DNA of 64,000 bases from Paractinoplanes polyasparticus (GTDB lineage: Bacteria > Actinomycetota > Actinomycetes > Mycobacteriales > Micromonosporaceae): the NCBI RefSeq assembly GCF_019710575.1, contig NZ_JAHWFK010000045.1:1-64000 (forward strand), given 5' to 3'. Made by a program: the position numbers and the translations under genes. Of the stretch, positions 7,889 through 15,880 are shown in pieces. Numbering within the stretch: position 1 is the stretch's first letter; the number at the start of each line of letters is the position of its first letter. The notes beneath the pieces are model-generated. The model did not search any database, was not told the origin of the DNA, and was given only the letters and a program-made list of their open reading frames with translations.

Positions 7889-8626
7889 GTGGCCTTGGCG
7901 GCCAGCGTGACCTCTCGTGCGCTCGATCTGCTGGGCGCGTTCGACGCCGAGCATCGCAGTCTGACGCTGAGCGAGCTCGCCCGCCGGGCCGGGCTGCCGC
8001 TGGCGACCGCCCACCGGCTGGTCGGCGAGCTGCACCGGTGGGGCGCGCTGTCGCGGCTGGCCTCGGGCGAGTACGTGATCGGGCGCCGGCTGTGGGATCT
8101 CGGGCTGCTCGCGCCGGTGCAGTCCGGGTTGCGCCAGGCGGCTTCGCCCTTCCTGCACGACCTGTACGGGGCCACGCTGGCCACGGTGCATCTCGCGGTC
8201 CGCGACGGGTGCGAGGTGCTCTACGTCGACCGGCTCGCCGGGCACGTCTCGGTCCCGGTCGTCAGCGCGGTCGGCTCGCGGCTTCCCCTGCACGCCACCG
8301 GGGTGGGCAAGGTCCTTCTGGCGTACGCCCCGGAGGCCGTCCGCGCCGAGGCGTTCGGCCGGCTGACCCGGATCACGCCGTACACCGTCACCCAGCCGGC
8401 GCGGCTCGCCGAGCAACTGCGGCGGGTCCGGGCCGAGGGGTACGCGACCACGGGCGAGGAGATGAGCCTGGGCGCCTGCTCGGTGGCCGTGCCCGTGGGC
8501 GGCGACAGCGTGGTGGCCGCGCTCGGCATCGTCGTGCCCGATCTGCGCCGCGACAAGGCCCGGCTCGTGGCCGCGCTGCAGGTGGCCGCGCGCGGGATCG
8601 CCCGTACGCTCGCTTCCGCTGAGTGA
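7889..8626 (+). CDS. IclR-family regulator of the pca/pob genes
   Basis: About 245 aa: N-terminal winged helix-turn-helix (residues 5-60, LTLSELARRAGLPLATAHRLV) and a C-terminal IclR effector-binding domain that includes the LPLHATGVGKVLLA motif. The frame opens at GTG 7889, but TTG 7895 is better spaced from the GGAAGG Shine-Dalgarno at 7882-7887, so translation may begin there. Divergent from pcaH and followed in the same direction by pobA, it is well placed to control both; IclR proteins commonly regulate pca and pob genes in response to protocatechuate or 4-hydroxybenzoate. The effector here is not known. Confidence 0.88.
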   Translation: MALAASVTSRALDLLGAFDAEHRSLTLSELARRAGLPLATAHRLVGELHRWGALSRLASGEYVIGRRLWDLGLLAPVQSGLRQAASPFLHDLYGATLATVHLAVRDGCEVLYVDRLAGHVSVPVVSAVGSRLPLHATGVGKVLLAYAPEAVRAEAFGRLTRITPYTVTQPARLAEQLRRVRAEGYATTGEEMSLGACSVAVPVGGDSVVAALGIVVPDLRRDKARLVAALQVAARGIARTLASAE

Positions 8627-8671
8627 AAAAGGGGGCTTGCCGCCCGGCCCGCACTGCCGTTGGCTGACCCC

Positions 8672-9829
8672 ATGCGCACCCAGGTCGCCATCATCGGCGC
8701 CGGCCCGGCCGGACTGCTCCTCGCCCACCTGCTGCACCGCGGCGGCGTCGACGCGGTGGTGCTCGAGACCCGCTCGCAGGAGTACGTGGCCGCACGCATC
8801 CGGGCCGGGATCCTGGAGAGCTCGACCGTGGAGCTGCTCGAGTCGGCCGGGCTCGGCGAGCGGCTGCGGGCCGAGGGGCACGAGCACCGCGGCATCTATC
8901 TGCAGATGCCCGGCGAGCGCCACCACCTCGACTTCGTCGACCTGGCCGGGCGGAGCGTGTGGGTCTACGGCCAGACCGAGGTGCAGAAGGACCTGGTCGC
9001 GGCGGGCACGGCCGAGGTCCACTACGAGGTGACGGATGTCGAGCCGCACTCGGTGGACGCGGACCCGTACGTCACCTTCATCGACTCGGCGGGAACCCGG
9101 CAGCGCCTCGACGCCGATGTCATCGCGGGGTGTGACGGCTCGTTCGGCCCGTCCCGCGCGGCGGCCGCACCGGCGGAGATGTACGAGCGGGTGTACCCGT
9201 ACTCGTGGCTCGGGATCCTGGCCGACGTCGCGCCCTCGACCGACGAGCTGATCTACGCGTGGCACCCCGACGGTTTCGCGCTGCACTCGATGCGCTCCGA
9301 GACCGTCAGCCGCCTCTATCTGCAGGTGCCCAACGGCACCGACCCGGCCGACTGGCCCGACGACCGGATCTGGGCCGAGCTGGCCACCCGCCTCGGCCAC
9401 GGTCAGGACGGCTGGAAGCTGACGCCGGGCCCGGTCACCGACAAGAGCGTGCTGCCGATGCGCAGCTACGTGCAGACCCCGATGCGGCGCGGCCGCCTGT
9501 TCCTGGCCGGCGACGCCGCCCACATCGTGCCGCCCACCGGCGCCAAGGGCCTGAACCTGGCCGTCGCCGACGTGGCGCTGCTGAGCACTGCGCTGATCGC
9601 CCTGCTGCGCGAGGGCGATTCCCGGCTCGCCGACAGCTATTCCGACGACGCGCTGCGCCGGGTCTGGCGGTGCACGCACTTCTCGTGGTGGATGACGACC
9701 ATGCTGCACACCGGCGGCGACCCGTTCGACGCGCAGCTCCAGCTCTCCCAGCTGCGGTGGGTCACCACGAGCACGGCCGGAGCGACCGGACTGGCGGAGA
9801 ATTACGCCGGCCTTCCGCTCGGATTCTGA
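8672..9829 (+). CDS. pobA: 4-hydroxybenzoate 3-monooxygenase
   Basis: Flavoprotein hydroxylase (385 aa) that converts 4-hydroxybenzoate to protocatechuate with NAD(P)H and O2. Residues 5-14 hold the FAD Rossmann motif GAGPAG, and the second FAD motif GDAAHIVPP lies near residue 281. The N-terminus from ATG 8672 (MRTQVAIIGAGP) matches known PobA starts closely; an in-frame TTG at 8660 would add four residues. Length is close to the 394 aa of Pseudomonas PobA. It follows the IclR gene by 45 bp on the same strand and feeds the divergent pca operon. Confidence 0.93.
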   Translation: MRTQVAIIGAGPAGLLLAHLLHRGGVDAVVLETRSQEYVAARIRAGILESSTVELLESAGLGERLRAEGHEHRGIYLQMPGERHHLDFVDLAGRSVWVYGQTEVQKDLVAAGTAEVHYEVTDVEPHSVDADPYVTFIDSAGTRQRLDADVIAGCDGSFGPSRAAAAPAEMYERVYPYSWLGILADVAPSTDELIYAWHPDGFALHSMRSETVSRLYLQVPNGTDPADWPDDRIWAELATRLGHGQDGWKLTPGPVTDKSVLPMRSYVQTPMRRGRLFLAGDAAHIVPPTGAKGLNLAVADVALLSTALIALLREGDSRLADSYSDDALRRVWRCTHFSWWMTTMLHTGGDPFDAQLQLSQLRWVTTSTAGATGLAENYAGLPLGF

Positions 9830-9895
9830 GGATCCTTCCCGCGTACGCACCCCGGACGGAGGATCCCGACGCGGAACAGCCCTTGGCTGGATGCC

Positions 9896-9927
9896 GTGAC
9901 CACGGACGACGATCGTGAAGTGGTCAC
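9896..9927. promoter_or_regulatory. Inverted repeat before the truncated MFS gene
   Basis: GTGACCAC (9896-9903) and GTGGTCAC (9920-9927) form a perfect 8-bp inverted repeat with a 16-nt spacer, just ahead of an AGGAG motif at 9937-9941. The arrangement resembles an operator in the leader of a regulated transporter gene. It appears to have survived although most of the gene behind it is gone. Confidence 0.4.
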
Positions 9928-9944
9928 GGACAGTCAAGGAGAAA

Positions 9945-10553
9945 ATGATCGTGTCCGGCATCGCGGGCGCCCGCCTGCACGGCCGCTCGCCCCGCCTCAT
10001 CATCGGCCTCGGGCTGCTGCTGATCGGCGCCGGCTCGGCCCTGACCGTGCTTCTGCTCGGGCCGGGCTCGAGCTGGCCCGCGCTGGTCGCCGGCTACGCG
10101 GTCATCGGCGCCGGCGTCGGCCTGGTCATGCCCACGCTCGCCGAGGCGGCGATGGCAGCGGTCCCGCGGGAGCGGGGCGGCATGGCCGCGGGCGCGGTCA
10201 ACACGGCCCGCCAGCTCGGCTTCGCGATCGGCATCGCGGTGCTGGGCACGGCCTTCGCCGGACGCGCCCGGGCCCACCTGACCGACGCCGGCCTGCCGGA
10301 CGCCGCGGACGCCGCCCACGGGCTGGCCGCCGGGCAGGCGGGCCGCATCCTGGCCGCCACCCCCGAGCCCGTGCGGGCCACCGTGGACGCCGCGCTGCGC
10401 GGCGCGGCCGTGGCCGGTCTGGACGCGGCCTTCCTGGTCGCGGCGGCCGCCGGCGTGGTCGCGGGCATCGCCGTGCTGCTGCTGGTCCGCCCGGCCCGAG
10501 CCGGACGGCCGTCAGACGACCGGGCCCCGCAGCAGGCCGTTCTCCATCAGTGA
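9945..10553 (+). pseudogene. C-terminal fragment of a DHA2-type MFS transporter
   Basis: About 200 codons that match only the last third of a 14-helix EmrB/QacA-type MFS exporter: an interior loop motif (ARLHGRSPRL) appears right after the start codons, then three to four helices and a terminal helix. A normal member has about 450-500 aa, so roughly 250-300 N-terminal residues are missing. A good Shine-Dalgarno (AAGGAG) precedes ATG 9945 and GTG 9951, so the leader and first codons may have been joined to the C-terminal half by an internal deletion. A functional short protein is unlikely. The end overlaps the convergent Lrp gene by 42 bp. Confidence 0.7.
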
Positions 10554-11573
10554 GACGGCCAGCTTGACCCGGGTGAACAGGGGCACGGTCTCGCACGTGC
10601 GGACCTCGCGGATCGCGGCGACCTCGCTGGTCAGGTAGCGGTACAGCGCCGCGGCGTCCGGGCACAGCGCGATGGCCACGAGCGACGCGGCGCCGGTCAC
10701 CGCCGAGGCCCAGGCCAGCGGGCGGTGATCGGCGAGCCGGGCTCCCACCGAGGCGAGGTCGGCCGGCGCGACCGTGAACCACAGATACGCCATCTCGCGG
10801 AAGCCCAGCGCGGTGGTGGCTGTGTCCAGGTCGAACCGGATGTGGCCGGTCTCGGCCAGGTTCTGCAGGCGCAGCGCGACCTTGCGCTGCGTCCATCCGG
10901 TGGCCTCGGCCAGGGCCGCGTAACTGGCCCGGCCGTCGTGCCCCAGGGCGACGAGCAGCGGCCTGTCCTCGGCGGTCAGCCCGCCCGGGCCCGCGGGCTC
11001 GGGCGCGCCGGGCGCGCCGGCCAGCAGCTCGCGTCGCTGATCGCTGCCGAGCTGGTCGGCCGACGTGACCCAGTCCGCCTCGCCGCGCCCGATGAACCGG
11101 TGCAGCACCTGGTGCGACGTCAGTGACAGCACATTCGCCGCGCGGGGCAGGTGGTGGAGCAGCCCCTCCCGGCTCTCGGGCTGTCCCTCGTCCACGGTCA
11201 CCTGACAGATCAGCTCGGCACCGCCGGCGCTGATCGAGACCCAGCTCGTGTCTGTTCGCTTGGCCAGCGCGGCCGCCGTGGCGGAGGCGGTGCCGGGCCG
11301 GCAGCCGATGCGCAGCAGCCACGAGCTCGTGGCGCCGGCCGAGTTCACGATGCCGAACACTCGTACCAGCCCGTGCGTGCGCATGCGCTGATAGCGCCGG
11401 GAGACGGTCTGCTCCGAGACACCGAGCACCATGGCCAGACGAGCGAAGGGAACCCGGGGCGAGAGCTGGAGCCCGTGAATGATCTGCCGGTCCAGCCGGT
11501 CGGTGGCGGCGGGCCCGGCCGGAGACAGCGCCGGCACTGCCGGATCGTAACCCCCAGCCCACGTCGCATGCAT
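10512..11573 (-). CDS. Lrp/AsnC-family regulator with duplicated domains
   Basis: A 353-aa protein with two AsnC-type units: the first helix-turn-helix is at about residues 20-70 (RLAMVLGVSEQTVSRRYQRM), a ligand domain follows, and a second helix-turn-helix lies around 200-250 (YAALAEATGWTQRKVALRL) with its own ligand domain. Such double Lrp proteins are common in actinomycetes. The ATG at 11573 lies within the palindrome GCATGCATGC (11566-11575); in-frame alternatives are further inside. It is divergent from the permease operon, which is the most likely target apart from itself. The effector is unknown. Confidence 0.8.
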   Translation of the reverse strand: MHATWAGGYDPAVPALSPAGPAATDRLDRQIIHGLQLSPRVPFARLAMVLGVSEQTVSRRYQRMRTHGLVRVFGIVNSAGATSSWLLRIGCRPGTASATAAALAKRTDTSWVSISAGGAELICQVTVDEGQPESREGLLHHLPRAANVLSLTSHQVLHRFIGRGEADWVTSADQLGSDQRRELLAGAPGAPEPAGPGGLTAEDRPLLVALGHDGRASYAALAEATGWTQRKVALRLQNLAETGHIRFDLDTATTALGFREMAYLWFTVAPADLASVGARLADHRPLAWASAVTGAASLVAIALCPDAAALYRYLTSEVAAIREVRTCETVPLFTRVKLAVSLMENGLLRGPVV

Positions 11574-11687
11574 GCACAAGTGAATATATCCGCAGGTCAA
11601 CGTGTGGGTGGATTCGACCGTGCGGGGACTGGCAAGGCGGGCCGGGACCGCTATCGTGGGGCGCGGCCGACCGCATTGGAGCATCTC

Positions 11688-12716
11688 TTGTCCTCGCCCC
11701 GCCTCGACGCCGAGGAACCCTCGCACGAGCTCGACGCCGGCCCGCCGTCGCCGGCGTCGACCAGCGAACGCCGGATCGGCTCGCTCGAGATCCTCGCCGG
11801 GCTGCTCGTGCTGCTGGTCGTCTTCCGCGACCCACTGTCCGATCTGGTCTCCGGGCCCGCGCTGCAGACCTGGACCACGGTGTTCGTCTCGGTGCTCGTG
11901 CAGGCCGCGCCGTTCCTGGCCTTCGGCGTGGCGCTGTCGGCAGTGATCGCGGTCTTCGTTCCGCGGTCGTTCTGGGCCAAGGCCCTGCCGAGCCATCCCG
12001 CGCTGGCCGTGCCGACGGCCGGGCTCGCCGGCGTGGTGCTGCCCGGCTGCGAATGCGGCAGCGTGCCGATCGCCGGCTCGCTCATCCGGCGCGGGGTCAC
12101 CCCGGCCGCGGCGCTGGCGTTCCTGCTGGCCGCGCCGGCCATCAACCCGATCGTCCTCACCGCCACCGTCATCGCCTTCCCCGGCCGCCCCGAGATGGCT
12201 GTCGCCCGCGGGCTCGCCAGCCTGGTCGTGGCGGTGCTGATCGGATGGCTGTGGCTGCGCCTGGGCAAGAACGAATGGATCCGGCTGCCGCACCGGCCCG
12301 AGCTCGACACCCTGCCCAAGTGGCAGGCCTTCTGGGCCGCCTGCCGGCACGACGTGCTGCACGCCGGCGGCTTCCTGGTGATCGGCGCGGCCGCCGCCGC
12401 CACCATCAACGTGGTCGTGCCCGAGGCCTGGCTGACCAGTCTCGCCGCCAACGCCGTGCTGTCGATCCTCGTCCTGGCCGTCCTGGCCGTCCTGCTCTCG
12501 ATCTGCAGTGAGGCCGACGCGTTCGTGGCCGCCTCGCTGAGCCAGTTCTCGCTCACGTCGCGGCTGGTCTTCCTGGTCGTCGGCCCGATGGTCGACCTCA
12601 AGCTGATCTCCATGCAGACCGGCGTGTTCGGGCGGCGGTTCGCCTCCCGCTTCGCCCCGGCCACGTTCGTGGTGGCGGTGCTGGTCGGCACGGCTTTCGG
12701 GGTGGTTCTGCTGTGA
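11688..12716 (+). CDS. UPF0718 (DUF318) family permease
   Basis: A 342-aa membrane protein with about eight hydrophobic segments. It contains the family cysteine motif GCECGSVPIAGSL, typical of the YraQ/YcgR permeases proposed to move metal ions or small thiol-linked substrates; the true substrate is not established. TTG 11688 is chosen because GGAG at 11678-11681 sits 6 nt upstream and no better start is in frame. Its stop overlaps the GTG of the next gene by 4 bp. It begins a three-gene coupled operon divergent from the Lrp-type regulator. Confidence 0.82.
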   Translation: MSSPRLDAEEPSHELDAGPPSPASTSERRIGSLEILAGLLVLLVVFRDPLSDLVSGPALQTWTTVFVSVLVQAAPFLAFGVALSAVIAVFVPRSFWAKALPSHPALAVPTAGLAGVVLPGCECGSVPIAGSLIRRGVTPAAALAFLLAAPAINPIVLTATVIAFPGRPEMAVARGLASLVVAVLIGWLWLRLGKNEWIRLPHRPELDTLPKWQAFWAACRHDVLHAGGFLVIGAAAAATINVVVPEAWLTSLAANAVLSILVLAVLAVLLSICSEADAFVAASLSQFSLTSRLVFLVVGPMVDLKLISMQTGVFGRRFASRFAPATFVVAVLVGTAFGVVLL

Positions 12717-13426
12717 ACAAGCTGACCCAGGGCGTCGTGTTGCTGCTGTTCGGCGGCGCGATCCTGCGCGCGTCCGTCACCGACCTCTACCTGCGCTACG
12801 TCAAGGAAGGGCTCCGCCCGTTCCTGATCGCGACCGGGCTGTTGCTGGTGACCGCCGCGATCATGACCCTCTGGTACTCGTTCCGCGAGACACCGTCCGA
12901 CGAGGACGATCACGGGCACGAGCACCACGGGCCCAGCGTGGGCTGGCTGCTGATCCTGCCCGTGCTGGGGCTGCTGCTGGTCGCGCCGCCGGCCCTCGGG
13001 TCGTACGCGGCCAATCAGGCCGGCAGCGTCGTCGCCGAACCGGTCGGCGGGTCCGACTATCCGGCGCTGCCCGCGGGCGACCCGGTCGAGCTCAGCCTGG
13101 TCGACTACGCGTCGCGGGCCCTGTTCGACGCGGGCAAGAGCCTCGGCGGGCGCGAGATCAGTCTCACCGGGTTCATCACCGTCGCGCCGGACGGGTCGCC
13201 GATGCTGGCCCGCATGGTGCTCTCGTGCTGCGCCGCCGACGGCCGTCCCATCAAGATCGGCCTCGACGGGCGCACGCCGATCGACGTCCCCGCCGACACG
13301 TGGGTCCAGCTCACCGGCGTCTACACCGCACGCACGGCCAAGGACCCGGTCAACAACGTCGACGTGGCCTACTTCGACGTACGCACGTGGCAGGAGATCC
13401 CCGAGCCCAAGCAGCCCTACGCATGA
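12713..13426 (+). CDS. TIGR03943/UPF0703-type membrane-anchored protein
   Basis: A 237-aa protein with two N-terminal membrane helices, a histidine-rich loop between them (DDHGHEHH, near residue 67) and an extracytoplasmic C-terminal domain with a CC pair (LSCCAADG). This is the arrangement of the TIGR03943 family, which regularly accompanies UPF0718 permeases. The His and Cys clusters suggest metal contact, but this is inference. The GTG at 12713 overlaps the permease stop, and the ATGA at its end overlaps the next gene, so all three are translationally coupled. Confidence 0.8.
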   Translation: MNKLTQGVVLLLFGGAILRASVTDLYLRYVKEGLRPFLIATGLLLVTAAIMTLWYSFRETPSDEDDHGHEHHGPSVGWLLILPVLGLLLVAPPALGSYAANQAGSVVAEPVGGSDYPALPAGDPVELSLVDYASRALFDAGKSLGGREISLTGFITVAPDGSPMLARMVLSCCAADGRPIKIGLDGRTPIDVPADTWVQLTGVYTARTAKDPVNNVDVAYFDVRTWQEIPEPKQPYA

Positions 13427-14535
13427 CCCCGACGGCGCCCGCGCCGGACCACCGACAGCGCCGGTGGCCGGCCGCAGCAGCCCTCGTGGTCGCCCTCGCC
13501 GCCGGTTCCTTCCTGTTGTTCGGCGGCACCGGCGACGCCCCCACGCCTCCGCCGCCGGCTCGCACCGACGCGAAGTCCGTGTGGCCCGGCGCGAAACGGG
13601 CCGACCTGCCCGCCGCCCTGCCCGACGGGCCGTTGTTCACGCCGACGATCTTTCTCGACGCGACGACCGCGGTCGGCACCGCGCCGTCGCCGGCCGGCGA
13701 CCAGTCGCGGCTGCTGCTGCGCTCCGGCTCCCAGCTGCGCGAGCTGCGCCGTCTGCCGCTCGACGGCAACCCGCAGTTCGAGGCGTTCACGGCCGACGAC
13801 AACCAGATCTTCTGGGCCGAGTCGACAGCCGGCTCTCCGGCCGTACGGCTGTGGACCGCCGACCGCAGCGGCGGCCCGGCCCGCCCGCTGACCGCCGACA
13901 CCGGCCGGGCGGTGTTCTTCGGCAACCAGTACGACCTGGTGGTGGCCGACGGCGAGCTGCACTGGGCGGCCGCCCCGGGCGACGTCGCCGAGGCCACCGA
14001 GATCCGCTCGATCCCCGTCGGCGGCGGAAAGGTCACCGTACGCACCGAGCAGGGTCAGTGGTCGCAGTCGGCCTGGCCGTGGCTGGTCGACGACGGCAGC
14101 ACGTCCGGCGAGCCCCGCCTGCGCAACCTGGCCACGTCGCGCGACGTGAAGATCGCCGTCAGCGGCCTCGACGTGCTCACCTGCGGACCGGTGTGGTGCC
14201 GGGCCATGGTGATGGGCGAGGAGACATTGACCCGCATCGACCTCGTCCGCCCGGACGGCGGCGACCGCCGCAAGATCGCCGGGGGCGCCGCCCAGTCCGC
14301 GATCACCGACGTCGCCGTCCTCGACCGCTTCGAGATTCTCTCGGAACCGGGCCCCGACACCGACCTCACCGGGGCGGCCGCGTTGGTCGTGTACGACATC
14401 ACCACCGGTCGTACGGTCGACGTCGCGCCCGACGCCGACGGCGCCTTCGCCCGCGGCGGCATGCTCTGGTGGTCGACCACCACCGGCGACGAGGAGATCA
14501 CCTGGCACACCCTGGACCTCCGGACCGTGCCCTAG
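13423..14535 (+). CDS. Membrane-anchored secreted protein, beta-propeller-like
   Basis: A 370-aa protein with one N-terminal helix (about residues 12-32), a Pro-rich linker (PTPPPPA) and a large extracytoplasmic part built of repeating short strands (QIFWAEST, ELHWAAAPG, MLWWSTTTG), which suggests a TolB/YncE-like propeller. No enzyme motif was recognised. It overlaps the TIGR03943 gene by 4 bp and so probably works with the permease pair. Its TAG stop at 14533-14535 lies inside the left arm of the palindromic repeat that follows. Confidence 0.7.
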   Translation: MTPTAPAPDHRQRRWPAAAALVVALAAGSFLLFGGTGDAPTPPPPARTDAKSVWPGAKRADLPAALPDGPLFTPTIFLDATTAVGTAPSPAGDQSRLLLRSGSQLRELRRLPLDGNPQFEAFTADDNQIFWAESTAGSPAVRLWTADRSGGPARPLTADTGRAVFFGNQYDLVVADGELHWAAAPGDVAEATEIRSIPVGGGKVTVRTEQGQWSQSAWPWLVDDGSTSGEPRLRNLATSRDVKIAVSGLDVLTCGPVWCRAMVMGEETLTRIDLVRPDGGDRRKIAGGAAQSAITDVAVLDRFEILSEPGPDTDLTGAAALVVYDITTGRTVDVAPDADGAFARGGMLWWSTTTGDEEITWHTLDLRTVP

Positions 14536-14701
14536 GGTCTGTTGCGCAGCGGGGGTGGGAGCGAGGCGCGGTCCAGATTTCGTCTGGTGGTGGCCCGCGG
14601 AAGCCCGGCTCCCGGTGTTGGAACCGGGTTTTCGCGGGACGCCGCCAGGCGGGATCTGGGCCGCGCCGCAGCCCCGGCCCCGCTGCGCAACAGACCCTAG
14701 G
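14531..14701. repeat. 171-bp palindromic repeat element
   Basis: The outer 24 bp are a perfect inverted repeat: 14531-14554 (starting CCTAGGGTCTGTTGCG) pairs with 14678-14701. The interior is also imperfectly self-complementary, so both strands translate to near-identical peptides across the element (LGSVAQRG at one end, PAAQQTLG at the other, on either strand). It has no gene inside and overlaps the stop codon of the preceding gene. It looks like a MITE or REP-type element and would fold into a long hairpin that could end transcription. Confidence 0.85.
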
Positions 14702-14750
14702 TCTGTTGCGAGCCTGCGGCTCCCGCGCAGCCGGGCAACGGACCCTGGGC
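14699..14750. repeat. Degenerate second copy of the palindromic repeat ends
   Basis: Immediately after the 171-bp element, AGGTCTGTTGC (14699-14709) recurs and pairs with GCAACGGACC about 30 bp later, a shortened copy of the same outer arms with mismatches. This indicates tandem or nested insertion of the same repeat family. No gene is present up to the deacetylase at 14838. Confidence 0.6.
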
Positions 14751-14837
14751 GATCATGACAAGTCCCACACTGCGCCACCGAACGTCCGCGCCCGCACGTC
14801 TTCACGGAGGACACTCACCTACCGTGAGGGAGCACGC

Positions 14838-15658
14838 ATGCGGACGAGGGCCTTGACGGCGGCCTTGCTGATGGCAGTTGTCGCTGGTTGCAGGGCAGCC
14901 ACCAGCCCGCCGAGCCGGCGCCCAGCGCCTCGGCCACCGTAACTCTCAGTGCGCCAACGGTCGCAGCGGAGAAGCCGCAGGCCCGCGCGGTCGCGTTGTC
15001 GCGCCTGCCAGCCAACCTGCGCGCCCGGGTGCCCCGGTTCGCGCCGCCACCCCCGGCCGCGCCCAAGGTGAAGGTGCCCGCCGACGGAACGGCCGGGTGG
15101 TTCTCCCGGATCCCGACCGACCAGAAGGTCGCCTTCATCACGATCGACGACGGCTGGGTCAAGCACCCGCTCGCGCTGCGGCTGCTCGAGGCCGCCGACG
15201 TGCCGGTCACGCTGTTCCTCGAGGTCGACGCGATCCGCTCCGACCCGCAGTACTTCGCCGAGCTCCAGTCGGCCGGGGCCACCATCGAGAACCACACGAT
15301 CAGCCACCCCAACCTCAAGGGCCGGTCGTACGCCGCCCAGAAGCACGAGATCTGCGGCGGAGCCGACCAGCTGGCGACGCACTTCGGCCGCCGCCCGGTG
15401 CTGTTCCGGCCCCCGTTCGGCAGCCACGACCACACCACGCTGCGGGCGTCGCACGACTGCGGGATGAAGGCCGCCTTCTTCTGGAAGGAGACCACCAACA
15501 AGGGCAAGGTCCGCTTCCAGGAGGGCTCAGCCGTCAAACCCGGCGACATCATCCTCATGCACTTCCGCGACCGCTTCCCCGACGACTTCCTGGCCGTCCT
15601 CCAGGCGGTCCACCGGGCGGGCCTGACCCCGGCCCGCCTCGAGGACTACCTGCCCTGA
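14838..15658 (+). pseudogene. Lipoprotein NodB-type polysaccharide deacetylase with a one-base frameshift
   Basis: The start ATG 14838 has a good GAGGGAG Shine-Dalgarno and opens a lipoprotein signal (ALLMAVVAGC, lipobox Cys codon 14889-14891). That frame then stops at 14942. The deacetylase continues in another frame: a linker, then NodB motif 1 (ITIDDGW), motif 2 (HTISHPN) and motif 3 (RPPFGSH), all intact, to the stop at 15658. Restoring one C right after the Cys codon would give GCQGSHQPAEP, a normal lipoprotein linker, so a single base has been lost. Either the gene is inactivated, a cytoplasmic form starts later, or the sequence has an error. The enzyme class removes N- or O-acetyl groups from surface polysaccharides. 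Confidence 0.8.
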
Positions 15659-15689
15659 CCCCGGCGGCCACGGCGGCCTGAGACCAGCT

Positions 15690-15795
15690 GCCCTGGCGTC
15701 CACGGGCGCCGCGACCAGCTGCTCCGACACCGATGAGCGCCGCAACCAGCCCTCTGACGCCACATGAGCGCCGCAGCCAGCTGCTCCGACGCCGA
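15690..15795. repeat. Three degenerate tandem repeats of about 30 bp
   Basis: A unit resembling CCAGCTGCTCCGACGCCGAT followed by GAGCGCCGC occurs three times in a row with some divergence, between the convergent deacetylase and esterase genes. No reading frame is supported. The next 85 bp contain two strong hairpins. Confidence 0.6.
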
Positions 15796-15796
15796 T

Positions 15797-15834
15797 GGGC
15801 GCCGCGACCGGGGACGAAACCGGTCGCGGCGCCC
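15797..15834. terminator. Strong hairpin, likely bidirectional terminator
   Basis: A perfect 15-bp stem (GGGCGCCGCGACCGG, 15797-15811, with its complement 15820-15834) and an 8-nt loop. It lies between convergent genes and could end transcription from both sides. It lacks a T-run, as is common in actinomycetes. Confidence 0.7.
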
Positions 15835-15844
15835 GCACCTGAAA

Positions 15845-15877
15845 GCGCGGCCGGCCTAGCCCGATGGCCGGCCGCGC
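15845..15877. terminator. Second strong hairpin before the esterase stop
   Basis: A perfect 12-bp stem (GCGCGGCCGGCC, 15845-15856, with 15866-15877) and a 9-nt loop, directly after the esterase end at 15881 on the minus strand. It is probably the terminator of the xylanase-esterase operon. Confidence 0.7.
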
Positions 15878-15880
15878 GGC

